Shown: piece by piece, positions 55,201 through 62,559 of the stretch
Layout: the number at the start of each line of letters is the position of its first letter
Numbering within the stretch: position 1 is the stretch's first letter
Origin: Pseudomonas mangiferae
GTDB lineage: Bacteria > Pseudomonadota > Gammaproteobacteria > Pseudomonadales > Pseudomonadaceae
Length of the DNA: 64,000 bases
Assembly: GCF_007109405.1 (NCBI RefSeq)
Contig: NZ_VJOY01000001.1
Coordinates: forward strand, 372,001 to 436,000
Direction of reading: 5' to 3'
Notes under the pieces: generated by a model
Told to the model about the DNA's origin: nothing
Databases searched by the model: none
Seen by the model: only the letters and a program-made list of their open reading frames with translations
Translations under genes and position numbers: made by a program

Positions 55201-55665
55201 GATCAGCAGGCTGGCGGGGTCGGCGACGAAGGGCGGCGCGGCCAGCAGCAGGGTCTCCACGGCGCCGTCCTCGCGACCCAGCAGGCGCGCCGCCAGCACC
55301 GGCTCCCTTTCTCGACCGAGGGGCTGGGCAGCCAGGCGGGCGGCCTCGTCGGTCAGCAGGGCTGGCAGGTCGTGGCCGGCCCTGTGGGCGCACTCCAGCA
55401 TCGAGTCGACGTCGCGCCCGTCCAGCACCTGCACCGGCAGGCTCATGCCGGGCATCGCCCGGTAAGCCACGCGCAGGTGCGGCTCGCTCCGGCACAGCTG
55501 CCGCAGCCCGTCGATCAGGGCGTCCACGCCCTGGGGCGCCGACAGCGGCGCCACCAGCACGGTGTTGCGCGGGTGCTCTCCGTAGCGGCGCCAAGCCAAC
55601 GTCTGCAAGGGGGAAAGCGGGAAGCCTTCCAGCGGCTCGGTGTACGAAGTGTCGTGCGGATTCAT
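49264..55665 (-). CDS. ambE: AMB biosynthesis NRPS AmbE: C*-A(MT)-PCP-C-PCP-TE
   Basis: A 2,133-aa NRPS matching AmbE of P. aeruginosa in layout. Residues 1-450 are a degenerate condensation-like domain without HHxxxDG. The A domain starts about 480 (TSGSTG about 591). My reading of its pocket is D-S-K-D-L-G-L-V-N, close to the glutamate code DAKDLGVVDK. An FkbM-type methyltransferase is nested in the A domain at about 890-1190 (LDVGANIGLFSL, then LLKIDVQRAEMDVL); A10 resumes at about 1226. Then come a PCP (GGDS, about 1286), a C domain (HHSALDG, about 1499), a PCP (GGHS, about 1829) and a TE (GASLGG, about 1972). The second module has no A domain; in the known pathway AmbB loads it in trans with alanine. 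ATG 55665 is 21 bp after ambD with GAGGGA upstream. It assembles the Ala-Glu-Ala tripeptide whose Glu becomes L-2-amino-4-methoxy-trans-3-butenoate. Confidence 0.93.
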   Translation of the reverse strand: MNPHDTSYTEPLEGFPLSPLQTLAWRRYGEHPRNTVLVAPLSAPQGVDALIDGLRQLCRSEPHLRVAYRAMPGMSLPVQVLDGRDVDSMLECAHRAGHDLPALLTDEAARLAAQPLGREREPVLAARLLGREDGAVETLLLAAPPFVADPASLLIALRRLLAEAAPAPAEGEEPLLFQHFSEWANEALEGEAGEAARHYWRNPAGESAPSPLTLPEASQQGPVRAQRTLSAAVLDTLAAIGLPEACALLAWTQVAGQFAEDERAPVSVDRLVAGRVFDEFAALIGPFAAPCPLLVERFVEGSVREQVKALEAAILAQEEAAVLLDPFDAGLGTASATLGFAWVAGEPVGEPTGEPVGKPFRQVRLHEDPAADTLTLTLLPDGEGRSAWLSLPRPWDAEAAERLLDAWLHALERIAQQPDAPVNHLPLVSPEEWQHLQAWQGPRFDDPLPASLVDAFLQVVARQGSAPAVVDERGVLDFDELRGRSDHLATALLAAGVQRGQPVAVLTGRTADALVALLGVMRAGAVYTPLNGDFPPARIERMRDAAGIAFAVTDEAHRMRLEPLFGARVLALGALPETIPHPLPTLQADDAAYLIFTSGSTGQPKGVLVEHGSALNLARALRQTIYAAPAEGGLRVTVNAPFSFDSSIKQILQLLAGHTLCPVPAEVRTDPARMLDFLQARRIDVLDCTPSLFRLLVQAGLDDAHPALPGRILVGGERFDDATWQVARRWVRCQVFNLYGPTETTVNATVARVREHRAPTLGHPLPNVTVQVVDPAGRPKTQGAVGELWIGGAGVARGYVGDPALTAARFLDEPWPGGGRFYRSGDLGRWQADGSLAFLGRADEQVKVNGYRIELGEIRSVLLEHPAVREAAVITDDQPGSADEDRRIAAFVVPRRHYAEADWLEVDLPSGHRVAGLNLTETDYVFNEIFVDEVYSRDGIVLPPDAVVLDVGANIGLFSLYIAARAPAARIVAFEPLEPIRRRLQRNLERYAPQVKVCGIGLSDRERDETFTYYPGYSTFSGQTGYADASGERDVIRRYLSNQGEGDAHALLDNIDEILDDRLRAEPHRCHLRRLDQVIREQGLARIDLLKIDVQRAEMDVLRGLDEEAFAGIQQIVMEVHDKRDGATAGRVEELQALLGRHGFEVTIRQDALLEGTDRYNCYAVRPGYAETLSRRIDWQAEPARPAPVDPQTPEALHAALHGFLEARLPAYMVPARLTVVDGLPLTAEGKLDRRALLGQQARDDRQRPVEAAANPVESALVTIWQDVLKRPLVGVTDNFFQIGGDSIRLIQMQVMAREAGLGFTLRDVFGHPSIRELALLLGGRQADGAGPSKPAAQARPARFGQVAACDRKLLPDGLDDAYPMSRLQLGMVLQTEAAHDPRLLHNVVLHRIHGRFDPQALQAAWADLVARHPILRTRYDLDGYSEPLQLVMAADRVSAEVEVHDLSGLDATSQAVRLRQFMEAEHRRAFDWKHPPLVRLAALRLADQRFALSVAEHHSALDGWSLQQLVNEWVDAYAARLGGQAPELAPLGEVNYGDYVALERQAEDDAASALFWLDYLAGARATPLPTTSAAMVGERRRAARSVEVPADALPRLRVLGERTGLPLRALLLAVHGRAVGRLSGSEEVVTGFVTHGRPEEPGADRILGLFLNTVPCRLQVGEGRGLVEIARQGFDFEGRMLEHRRHPLAAIRRRSPGAAFDSLFTFVDFHQDDQPAAGDRLAVADGVLEQVVVDVDIPLTVDFEVAGDRLRLGFQYDARRFDEGRAAAFARTYRQSLDELLVWRFDEPRLGLSGAAEHLPWLGCVLDAFGRALERPVLETERFVDAGGHSLLAVRVIAELRQATGRRLGLDLLADNPTALDVARRCQEAPLERTGLRLSDAARALWLQRQGPAEPRLRLFAFPPAGGNAGTYGAWRAHLPDDVELVAIQYPGRQNRQDEPFVTGFERMVGLIVDAMRPLLDRPFALVGASLGGVLAYEVASRLGQAYGVLPAHLMVVSSRAPAPSLSYPPFHAMADDTLTRLLRDYDALPTEVLGERELLAITLATLRADSRLSADYRYRPREPLDVPISVVLGEQDKGVSRAQVEGWQALGRPGGELQTLPGGHGIVVTAADAISTLLGRRLADARGAEPR
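52100..53000 (-). other. FkbM-type methyltransferase domain nested in the AmbE adenylation domain
   Basis: The methyltransferase sits between A8 and A10 of the AmbE A domain. Its SAM-binding strand is LDVGANIGLFSLYIA and the family-defining loop is KIDVQRAEMDVL. Most A-nested methyltransferases are N-methyltransferases of another fold; an FkbM fold points to O-methylation, which fits the methoxy group of AMB. Confidence 0.8.
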
Positions 55666-55686
55666 GGCATTCCCTCGCGCAATCGG

Positions 55687-56706
55687 TCAGGTCCGGTGGA
55701 CGTGCAGGTCGGTCATGGTGACCAGGATCCGGCGCGCGCCGGAAAACGGTTCGCGGCCGTGCACGCTGATGAAGTTGTCAAGCATCAGCACGTCGCCCTG
55801 GCGCCAGTCGAACAGGCGCATCTCGCTGCGGTAGGCGGCGCGGATGGTTTCCAGGGTTTCGGGCTCGATGGGGCTGCCGTCGCCGTAGTAGGCGTTGCGC
55901 GGCAGGCCCGCCTCCCCCACGTCGTCCAGCAGCGCCCGGGACAGCGCCGGTGGCATGTTGGAGACGTGGAACATGTGGGCGTGGTTGAACCACAGGTGCT
56001 CGCCGGTGACCGGGTGGCGGACCATGGCCTGGCGCACCTGGCGGGTGTTCAGGTGCTGGTCGTCGAGCCAGGTCCACGCGGTGCCGGTCTGCCGGCAGTA
56101 GGCCTCGACCTCCTCGCGGCGCTGGGTCTGGAAACCCTCCTGCCAGGTGAGGTCGATCTCCGGGCCGTAGTTGCGGACATAGCACACGCCACCCTCGAGG
56201 AAGCGCTGGCGGATGGCCTCGGGAATCCGCGCCGTCACCCGGCGCTCGTCGGCCAGGGGCGTGCGGCCCTGGGCGGCGGGCGGCACGTCGCAGTAGAAAT
56301 GGATGCGGGACGGCCAGTTGTGGGAGTAGGACATTTCGTGGTGCATCGGAATCCAGCCGTCCGGGGAGAACTCCGTGGAGGTGAAGACCCGGTGGGCCAC
56401 TTCCTGGCGCGCGGCGGCCCGTTCCAGGTAGTCCAGGAGGTTCGGCGACAGCGCCTGCACCGCCGCGGAGAAGGCGCTGGCATCGGCGACGGCGAAGCCG
56501 CGGAACAGCACGCCGCCCTGCTCGACCAGGGCAGTTTCCAGTTCGGCCCGGTGGCCGGCGATCCAGGCGTCCAGGGCTAGGCCGGGGCGGCGGGCCTCGA
56601 CGATCTTCAGGTAACCCTGCTCGGCGTCCAGCAGGCTCTCGCGTACCCACTCGGCACTGGAGACCGGGCGCGGTCGCAGGCGCGTGGCGGTGAACGGCGT
56701 GCTCAT
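55687..56706 (-). CDS. ambD: AMB biosynthesis Fe(II)/2-oxoglutarate-dependent oxygenase AmbD (SyrP-like, TauD/TfdA family)
   Basis: 339 aa from ATG 56706, which overlaps the ambC stop (ATGA); the frame is open further upstream, but that part lies inside ambC. The iron site is HxE in MHHEMSYSHNWP, with the distal histidine in SVHGREPFSG and the 2-oxoglutarate-binding arginine in RRILVTM. HxE in place of HxD, in an HEMSY context, is typical of SyrP-type hydroxylases that act on carrier-bound amino acids. In the known pathway AmbC and AmbD modify the glutamyl residue held on AmbE. AmbD is named by gene order, because the two paralogues are alike. It is 21 bp upstream of ambE in the same operon. 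Confidence 0.9.
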   Translation of the reverse strand: MSTPFTATRLRPRPVSSAEWVRESLLDAEQGYLKIVEARRPGLALDAWIAGHRAELETALVEQGGVLFRGFAVADASAFSAAVQALSPNLLDYLERAAARQEVAHRVFTSTEFSPDGWIPMHHEMSYSHNWPSRIHFYCDVPPAAQGRTPLADERRVTARIPEAIRQRFLEGGVCYVRNYGPEIDLTWQEGFQTQRREEVEAYCRQTGTAWTWLDDQHLNTRQVRQAMVRHPVTGEHLWFNHAHMFHVSNMPPALSRALLDDVGEAGLPRNAYYGDGSPIEPETLETIRAAYRSEMRLFDWRQGDVLMLDNFISVHGREPFSGARRILVTMTDLHVHRT

Positions 56707-57785
56707 GGCTGCACCTCGAGGGGCAGCCGGTCGGGCGTCTCCGGTACGTCGGCTTCGGCCAGATGGCTGTAGGGCGTGGACATGATGGTGAGGATGCGGC
56801 GCGGCCCGGCGAACGGCTCGCGGCCGTGCTGGGCGAGCATGTTGTCGAGGATCATGACGTCGCCGCGCTGCCAGTCGAAGCGCACGGTTTCCCGGTCGAT
56901 GGCGGCGCGGATCAGGTGCAGGGTCTCCGGCTCGAGAGGGCTGCCGTCGCCGTAGTAGGTCTGGTACGGCAGGTCCCCCGGGGCCACGCTGCTCAGCAGG
57001 GCGTCCCGCAGCCGGGGCTCCAGGCTGGTGGCATGGAAGAACATGCCGTGGTTGAACCACAGCCGCTCGCCGCTATGCGGGTGCCGCTGAAAGGCCGCCC
57101 GCCGCTGCCAGGTGCGCAGGTGGTCATCGGCCAGCCAGGCGTGGGCGATGCGGTGCTCGGCGCAGAAGGCCTCCACCGCCTCGCGTCGGTCGGTCTGGAA
57201 CGCCTCGCGCCAGGACAGCCCGAGGCCGGCGCGGTAGTTGCGCACGTAGAGGATGCCGAGCCGCTCGAAGCGTTCCAGCAGCGCGTCCGGCAGGTGGCGG
57301 ATGATCCGCCGGTTGGAGGCCACCGGGGTGGCGCCACCCCGCAGCGCCGGCTCGGCACAGTGAAACATGATGTAGAGCGGCCAGTCGGCGGTGTAGGACT
57401 GCTCGTTGTGCAGGACGATCGGCTGGTCCACCGGGTGCTCAGTAGAGGTGTAGACCTCGCCGCTCACCTGGCTGCGGGGCGAGGAGCGCTCCTTGTAGTT
57501 CAGCAGGTCGGGAGCGAACACCCGCGCCGCGTCGCGGAAGCGCTCCGCCGAATCCACGTCGAAGCCGCGGAACAGCAGGCCGCCGCAGCGCTGCAGGTCC
57601 GCGTGCAGGGCCTCCCGCTGCTCGAAGATCCAGCCGGCCAGGGACAGGCCTGGCACCCGCGCCTCCACCTTCAGCGGCAGGACGTCCGCCTGGGGCTCGG
57701 CGCGCCGCACCAGCTCCCCGTTGCCGCGGGGCCGCAGGCCCTGGGGGCGGGCGAAACCGCGGCTCGCCAGTGTCGATCGTTCCAT
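56703..57785 (-). CDS. ambC: AMB biosynthesis Fe(II)/2-oxoglutarate-dependent oxygenase AmbC (SyrP-like, TauD/TfdA family)
   Basis: 360 aa from ATG 57785, chosen for the AGGGAGGA ribosome site 8 nt upstream; the longer open frame overruns the end of ambB. The iron-binding motif is HNEQSYTADWP (HxE), the distal His lies in AQHGREPFAGP and the 2-oxoglutarate Arg in RRILTIM. It is a clear paralogue of the next gene (shared WYNHG/WFNH and YYGDGSPxEPET segments), implying an old tandem duplication. It probably hydroxylates the AmbE-bound glutamate, one of two oxidations needed before O-methylation and double-bond formation. It sits 46 bp after ambB and overlaps ambD by 4 bp. Confidence 0.9.
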   Translation of the reverse strand: MERSTLASRGFARPQGLRPRGNGELVRRAEPQADVLPLKVEARVPGLSLAGWIFEQREALHADLQRCGGLLFRGFDVDSAERFRDAARVFAPDLLNYKERSSPRSQVSGEVYTSTEHPVDQPIVLHNEQSYTADWPLYIMFHCAEPALRGGATPVASNRRIIRHLPDALLERFERLGILYVRNYRAGLGLSWREAFQTDRREAVEAFCAEHRIAHAWLADDHLRTWQRRAAFQRHPHSGERLWFNHGMFFHATSLEPRLRDALLSSVAPGDLPYQTYYGDGSPLEPETLHLIRAAIDRETVRFDWQRGDVMILDNMLAQHGREPFAGPRRILTIMSTPYSHLAEADVPETPDRLPLEVQP

Positions 57786-57831
57786 CGTCGTTCCTCCCTT
57801 GCGCCACCCCACGATGGGCCGGCGACGGTTG

Positions 57832-60800
57832 TCAGGCGTGCGTCGGGTGCCCCGCGCCCTCGGCCAGCGTCTCGGCGCCTGCCAGCAGGTGCTGCGCCCA
57901 GCACGCGTGGAGCGCGCGCACCGCATCTTCTTCGTAGCGATCCCGGGCATGGGTCCACACCGCGGTCCAGCCGTCCGGCGCCTCTTCCAGCCACAGGGTC
58001 AGGTCGAGGCGGGCCAGGGGCGACGGCAGGAACTGCGCCTCCAGGCGACAGGTCCGTCCGGTGAACAGGGTCTGCCGCCCGGTATGGGCGCCGCAGGCGA
58101 CCCGGAGCGGCACGCTGCCAACCTCGCGGCGGCGCAGGGCGTCGTTCAGGGTTTCCAGGGGGACGTCCTGGTGGGCCACCAGGTCCAGCAGGTCGCGGCC
58201 TACCTGGCGCAGGCTGTCCACACGGCCGCGCCCGAGCTCGACCCGGACGGCCAGGGGCAGCAGGTTGACGAAGTTGCTCACCAGCCCGTGGGTCTCCAGG
58301 CGCGAGCGCCCGGCCAACGCGATCCCCACCAGGACCTCACGCTCCTGTTCATCGGCCAGGGTCCGGGCGAAGGCGTCGAGAGCCACACCGAAAGGGCTGG
58401 TGCCGGCCGCGGTGGCCAGCCGGCGGCAGGCCTGGAAGACGTCCGGCCCCACCGGCACGGTCAGGGTGCCGCTGGGGCGCGAACCGGGATCGTCCGCCGG
58501 AGCCCGGTCGGGAGCCCGCAACAGCGGCGCGAGGTGATCCGCCCAGCGCGCAGCCACTGTCTCGGGCCGCCCCGAGGCCAGTTCGGCGGCCTCCCAGGCG
58601 GCGACCTGCTCGGGCGCGGCGGCGAGCGGCGGCAGTGGCTGGCCCTCCAGCAGGGCCAGCAGTTCGCGGGCGAACACCACCAGCGACATATCGTCGAACG
58701 CGCAGTGGTGCACGCTCAGCAGCAGGTCCACGCTGGTGGCGTCGCTCCAGGGCAGCAGGGATATGCGCAGCGGTGCTTCGCGGCCCAGGTCGAAGGGCGT
58801 TCGCGCGGCTGCCTCCGCCAGGGCCTGCAGGCGCGCCTCGCGCGGGGACGTGTCCATGGGGTCCAGGCAGGTCAGGGGCACCGCCTCCACCGCCAAGGGC
58901 ACCGGACGCGGGCCGTCGGCCGCCAGTTCGATACGCCGGCGCAGGACCAGGTGGCGATCCAGCAGCCGACCCAGGGCGCTGGCTACGGCATCCGCGGTCG
59001 CGCCACTGATCCGCACCCGGGCCTGCAGGTTGTAGGCGGTGACCTCCGGCTCCAGGTGCTGGGCGATCCACAGGCGCCGCTCGGCCAGGGTCAGGCGGGG
59101 CGGGATCGCCGTCGGGTTGTCGGGGGTGGGCACGTCCGCGGCGTCCCGGACCAGTGCCAGCAGGTGATCCACCGTGGCCTCGCCTCCAGCGAAGGCCTGC
59201 AGCGGCACCAGGCGACCCAGGGCATGGCGCACGTGTGCCAGCAGGTGGACCGCGCGCAGGGAATCGCCACCCGCGGCGTAGAAGCCCTGGCCCGGTAGCG
59301 GCGCCGTGCCCAGCACCGCCTGCCAGGCCCCGTGCACCGCCCGCTCCAGCGGGTCCGCAAGGCCGTCCAGGGGGGCGTCCGTGGTGTTCGCCGGGGGCGG
59401 CGGCAGGGCCTTTCGGTCGATCTTGCCGTTGAGGGTCTTGGGCAGCGCCGGCAGGCGCAGGTAGGCGGAAGGCAGCATGTAGTGGGGCAGCGTGCGGGCC
59501 AGGTGCGCGGCGAGGGCCGGCACGTCCAGCGGTGCCTCGCTTACCAGGTAGGCTACCAGCCGCCGCAGGCCGGCACTGTCGGGGGCGAGCACGGCGACGG
59601 CCTCGACGACCCCGGGAGCGGTGGCCAGGCGCGAGGCGATCTCCCCCAGTTCGATGCGGAAGCCGTTGAACTTCACCTGGTCGTCCAGGCGCCCCAGGTG
59701 TTCCAGCAGGCCGTCCTCGCCCAGGCGCACCCGGTCGCCGGTGCGGTACAGCCGCTCAGGGGCGGCCAGGGGCAGCCGGCCGGCAGCGAGGAAGCGCGCC
59801 TCGGTCTGCTCGGGCTTGCCGAAATAGCCCCGGGCCAGGCCGACGCCCCCCAGGTAGAGTTCGCCGGGCACCCCCAGGGGAACCGGCGCCCCCAGGGGGT
59901 CGAGCACCTGGACGGTAGTGCCCGGCAGGGGTCGGCCGATGGATGGCTCCTTCTCCTCTGCCGCGCCCGCCCGGGGCAGCTCGTACAGCGTGGAATAGGT
60001 GGTGTCCTCGGTGGGGCCGTACAGGTTGAGTATCCGCCGCACCCCGGGCTGCTGGCGCAGTTGCCGCACCAGGTGAGCACGCAGCGGCTCCCCGGCGAGG
60101 TTCACCGTGCGCACCGATTCGGGCAGGTCGCCCAGGGCCAGCAGCGCGGCGCACACCGAGGGCACGGTGTTGATCAGGGTGATGACGTCGCGGCGCGGGT
60201 AGTCCGCCAGGGCGAACAGGTTCTCCACCAAGTGCACCGTGCCGCCCCAGGCCAGGGTGCCGAAGAGTTCGTAGATGGACAGGTCGAAGCACACCGAGGT
60301 CGCTGCCAGCACCTCGCGCCACTCGGCGGCCTCGAAGCACTCCCCCGCCCAACGGAGGAAGGCATGGGCGCTGCCGTGCTCGATGGCCACCCCCTTGGGC
60401 TGCCCGGTGGAGCCGGAGGTGTAGATCAGGTAAGCCAGGTCCGAGGGCGAGGCAGCGGAGGCCGCCAGCGGCGTCTCGTCGGGCGCGACGGCGTCGACGG
60501 ACAGGGTGAGGAACCCCAGGGCGGCCACCTCCGTCTCGGTACTGGCATCCACCAGCACCAGGGCGCAGTCCGCATCCTTGAGCATGTAGGCGAGGCGCTC
60601 GCCCGGGTAGGCCGGGTCCAGCGGTACGTAGCAGGCTCCGGCGCGAAGCACGGCTAGCAGGCCCGTGACCAGGTCGCTGCCGCGCGGCAGGCAGACACCG
60701 ATGCGCTGCTCGCGGCCGATGCCCCGGGCCTGCAGACAGGCGGCCAGCTGGCGGCTGGCGTGCTCCAGTTCGGCGTAGGTCAGGCTGCGGTCGGGCGCAT

Positions 60801-61593
60801 GCAGGGCGATGCGAGACGGTGTACGCCGCGCCTGGGCCTCGAACAGCCCATGGACCAGCCCCACCGGTGGTGCCTGATCCGGATCGCCCCGCAAGGCATA
60901 CAGCATGGTGCGCTCGGCGTCGTCCAGCCAGGCGAGGCGGCCGACCGGCTCGCGGCTCTCCTGCAGCCCCAGGGCCAGGCGCCCCAGGTGACCTGCCATG
61001 CGCGACAGCGCGGCGTCGGCCCGAGCACGAAGGAACAGGCGGGCGCCCTGGCCGTCGCGGTCCGGCTGCAGGGCCAGCCAGGCCTCGGTGCCCAGATCGC
61101 CCTCCTCGTCCACCAGCAGCACGCTGCAGCCCTGGGCACGCTCGCGGGCGACGGCGTGGTCGACCCCCGCCGTGTGCTGGATGGCCTCCTGCATATCCGC
61201 GTCCAACTGCGCCAGGCAGGCCTCCGGTACCGCCTCGGCGTCATGGACGCAGCGGAGCACCGGTGGCTCCTGGGCGTCCGCGAAGGATGGGAAACCGATG
61301 CAGCATGCCTCGTTGCCATAGCGACCCAGCAGGACCCGATAGGCCGCCAGCCATACGCGCCGCGCCGCCGCCGGCGCCACGCCCGGGAGATGCACCGGCA
61401 CCGTCTCGCAGTGCCAGGTCGCGTCGGCATCCAGGCGCACGGGCAGCTCGATGCCCAGGGGCACGCCCTGCAGGTAGGCGTCGAGGGCCGATGCGGCCCC
61501 GGACGGGCGCGTGGGCTCAGCCGAGCGGCGGGCGGTCGCCAGCCCCTTGCCGGGGGAGAAACGTCGAAGCGGTAGGCCGTGCCGCGCGTTCAT
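57832..61593 (-). CDS. ambB: AMB biosynthesis NRPS AmbB: C*-A-PCP-C
   Basis: A 1,253-aa NRPS. Residues 1-250 are a shortened condensation-like region lacking HHxxxDG. The A domain spans about 255-740 (TSGSTG about 388, NGKIDRKAL about 725). The pocket reads D-L-Y-N-N-A-L-T-Y(-K), one residue from the alanine code DLFNNALTYK, which fits the L-alanine specificity reported for AmbB. A PCP (AGGDSLRA, about 778) and a C domain (SVHHCAFDDMS, about 962) follow. The C domain motif is HHxxxDD rather than HHxxxDG. AmbB supplies the first Ala and, in the known route, also loads the A-less second module of AmbE. ATG 61593 has AGGAGAG upstream. Order ambA-ambB-ambC-ambD-ambE matches P. aeruginosa. Confidence 0.93.
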   Translation of the reverse strand: MNARHGLPLRRFSPGKGLATARRSAEPTRPSGAASALDAYLQGVPLGIELPVRLDADATWHCETVPVHLPGVAPAAARRVWLAAYRVLLGRYGNEACCIGFPSFADAQEPPVLRCVHDAEAVPEACLAQLDADMQEAIQHTAGVDHAVARERAQGCSVLLVDEEGDLGTEAWLALQPDRDGQGARLFLRARADAALSRMAGHLGRLALGLQESREPVGRLAWLDDAERTMLYALRGDPDQAPPVGLVHGLFEAQARRTPSRIALHAPDRSLTYAELEHASRQLAACLQARGIGREQRIGVCLPRGSDLVTGLLAVLRAGACYVPLDPAYPGERLAYMLKDADCALVLVDASTETEVAALGFLTLSVDAVAPDETPLAASAASPSDLAYLIYTSGSTGQPKGVAIEHGSAHAFLRWAGECFEAAEWREVLAATSVCFDLSIYELFGTLAWGGTVHLVENLFALADYPRRDVITLINTVPSVCAALLALGDLPESVRTVNLAGEPLRAHLVRQLRQQPGVRRILNLYGPTEDTTYSTLYELPRAGAAEEKEPSIGRPLPGTTVQVLDPLGAPVPLGVPGELYLGGVGLARGYFGKPEQTEARFLAAGRLPLAAPERLYRTGDRVRLGEDGLLEHLGRLDDQVKFNGFRIELGEIASRLATAPGVVEAVAVLAPDSAGLRRLVAYLVSEAPLDVPALAAHLARTLPHYMLPSAYLRLPALPKTLNGKIDRKALPPPPANTTDAPLDGLADPLERAVHGAWQAVLGTAPLPGQGFYAAGGDSLRAVHLLAHVRHALGRLVPLQAFAGGEATVDHLLALVRDAADVPTPDNPTAIPPRLTLAERRLWIAQHLEPEVTAYNLQARVRISGATADAVASALGRLLDRHLVLRRRIELAADGPRPVPLAVEAVPLTCLDPMDTSPREARLQALAEAAARTPFDLGREAPLRISLLPWSDATSVDLLLSVHHCAFDDMSLVVFARELLALLEGQPLPPLAAAPEQVAAWEAAELASGRPETVAARWADHLAPLLRAPDRAPADDPGSRPSGTLTVPVGPDVFQACRRLATAAGTSPFGVALDAFARTLADEQEREVLVGIALAGRSRLETHGLVSNFVNLLPLAVRVELGRGRVDSLRQVGRDLLDLVAHQDVPLETLNDALRRREVGSVPLRVACGAHTGRQTLFTGRTCRLEAQFLPSPLARLDLTLWLEEAPDGWTAVWTHARDRYEEDAVRALHACWAQHLLAGAETLAEGAGHPTHA

Positions 61594-61677
61594 CGCGCTC
61601 TCCTGGGCGCCCGATGGGCCCTGTCGAAACGGTTCTGGAAGACCGGCTGAGACGACGAAACATCAGCGGAGCGGCGT

Positions 61678-62298
61678 TCAGGTGGGGTAGTGCTCCACCA
61701 GGATCGGATACAGGGACGCCACCAGCAGCAGGGCCATCCCGACGTTGAACAGGCGCAGCCAGCGCGGGTTGCGCAACACGTCTCGCAGCATGCTGCCGAA
61801 GCCGGCCCAGACCCCGACGCTGGGGGCATTGATCAGGGCGAAGACCGCCGAGATCACCAGCACGTTGGTGAAGTAGTCCTGCAGCGGCGTGTAGGTGCTG
61901 ATGGCGCCCACCGCCATCACCCAGGCCTTGGGGTTGACCCACTGGAAGGCCGCGGCGGCCCAGTAGCCCAGCGGCTTGCCCTTGCGGTCGGGGTCGTTGG
62001 AGGCGGGGCCGGAGGTGGCGATCCTCCAGGCCAGGTAGAGAAGGTAGGCGGCGCCGACGTAGCGCAGGACGCTGTAGAGCACCGGGTAGGCCTCGAACAA
62101 CGCGCCCAGGCCGAAGCCGACTGCCAGCACCATCACGAAGAAGCCGCAGCTGATGCCGAGAATGTGGGGGATCGAGCGGGTGAAGCCGAAGTTCACGCCG
62201 GACGCCAGCAACATGGTGTTGTTCGGTCCGGGGGTCACCGAGGTGACGAAGGCGAAAAGGGAAAAACCCATCAACAAATCCGCTGTCAGCGACATCAT
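61678..62298 (-). CDS. ambA: LysE/RhtB-family amino acid exporter AmbA
   Basis: A 206-aa integral membrane protein with about six hydrophobic segments. The family signature PGPNNTMLLASG lies in the first loop and helix (residues about 23-34), and FQWVNPKAWVMAVGA is typical of the fourth helix region. Length is normal for LysE/RhtB exporters. Of the adjacent ATG codons at 62295-62298 the first is chosen, with CAAGGGA about 5 nt upstream. As first gene of the operon it matches ambA and probably exports AMB, protecting the producer. A terminator-like hairpin lies 70 bp upstream of the start. Confidence 0.9.
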   Translation of the reverse strand: MMSLTADLLMGFSLFAFVTSVTPGPNNTMLLASGVNFGFTRSIPHILGISCGFFVMVLAVGFGLGALFEAYPVLYSVLRYVGAAYLLYLAWRIATSGPASNDPDRKGKPLGYWAAAAFQWVNPKAWVMAVGAISTYTPLQDYFTNVLVISAVFALINAPSVGVWAGFGSMLRDVLRNPRWLRLFNVGMALLLVASLYPILVEHYPT

Positions 62299-62367
62299 TC
62301 AATCCCTTGAGTGCGAGCGCGTGGCAAACACTACGCTTCTTTTCAAGGCGGTCCCGGAACAGTTGGT

Positions 62368-62395
62368 AAAAAAAACGCCGTAACAATTCGGCGTT
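62368..62395 (-). terminator. Rho-independent terminator or attenuator upstream of ambA
   Basis: On the minus strand AACGCCG and CGGCGTT form a 7-bp stem around an 8-nt loop, followed directly by a run of Ts (the A run 62,368-62,375 on plus). It is a classic terminator shape. It insulates the amb operon from upstream transcription, or could act as a leader attenuator if a promoter lies further upstream. Confidence 0.7.
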
Positions 62396-62516
62396 TTCGC
62401 CATCCTCCCTGTTCGCATCGGCATCTTCCCGATGGGCGGGCCGCGGCCTGGAAACCGGCGGCCCGCGCTCGCCACGGCCGTTGAATGCCGACCAACGCGT
62501 CAGGCCCTGAACGAGA

Positions 62517-62538
62517 CCGGGCGCCCAAAGGCGCCCGG
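62517..62538 (-). terminator. hairpin after the nucleoside hydrolase gene
   Basis: CCGGGCGCC and GGCGCCCGG form a perfect 9-bp stem with a 4-nt loop, 22 bases after the hydrolase stop on the minus strand, followed by TCTCGTT. This is a likely transcription terminator with a poor U tract. Confidence 0.6.
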
Positions 62539-62559
62539 CGATGATTCGGCGTTAGCTGC

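Larger units (their letters stand above)
62299..62559. other. intergenic region upstream of the amb operon
   Basis: The region holds three hairpins: the 9-bp stem just after the nucleoside hydrolase gene (62,517-62,538), a 9-bp stem GCGGGCCGC/GCGGCCCGC (62,436-62,466) and a T-tailed terminator (62,368-62,395). The amb promoter should lie in the remaining 70 bases, 62,299-62,367. I see no convincing sigma70, sigma54 or lux-box match there. Confidence 0.6.
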
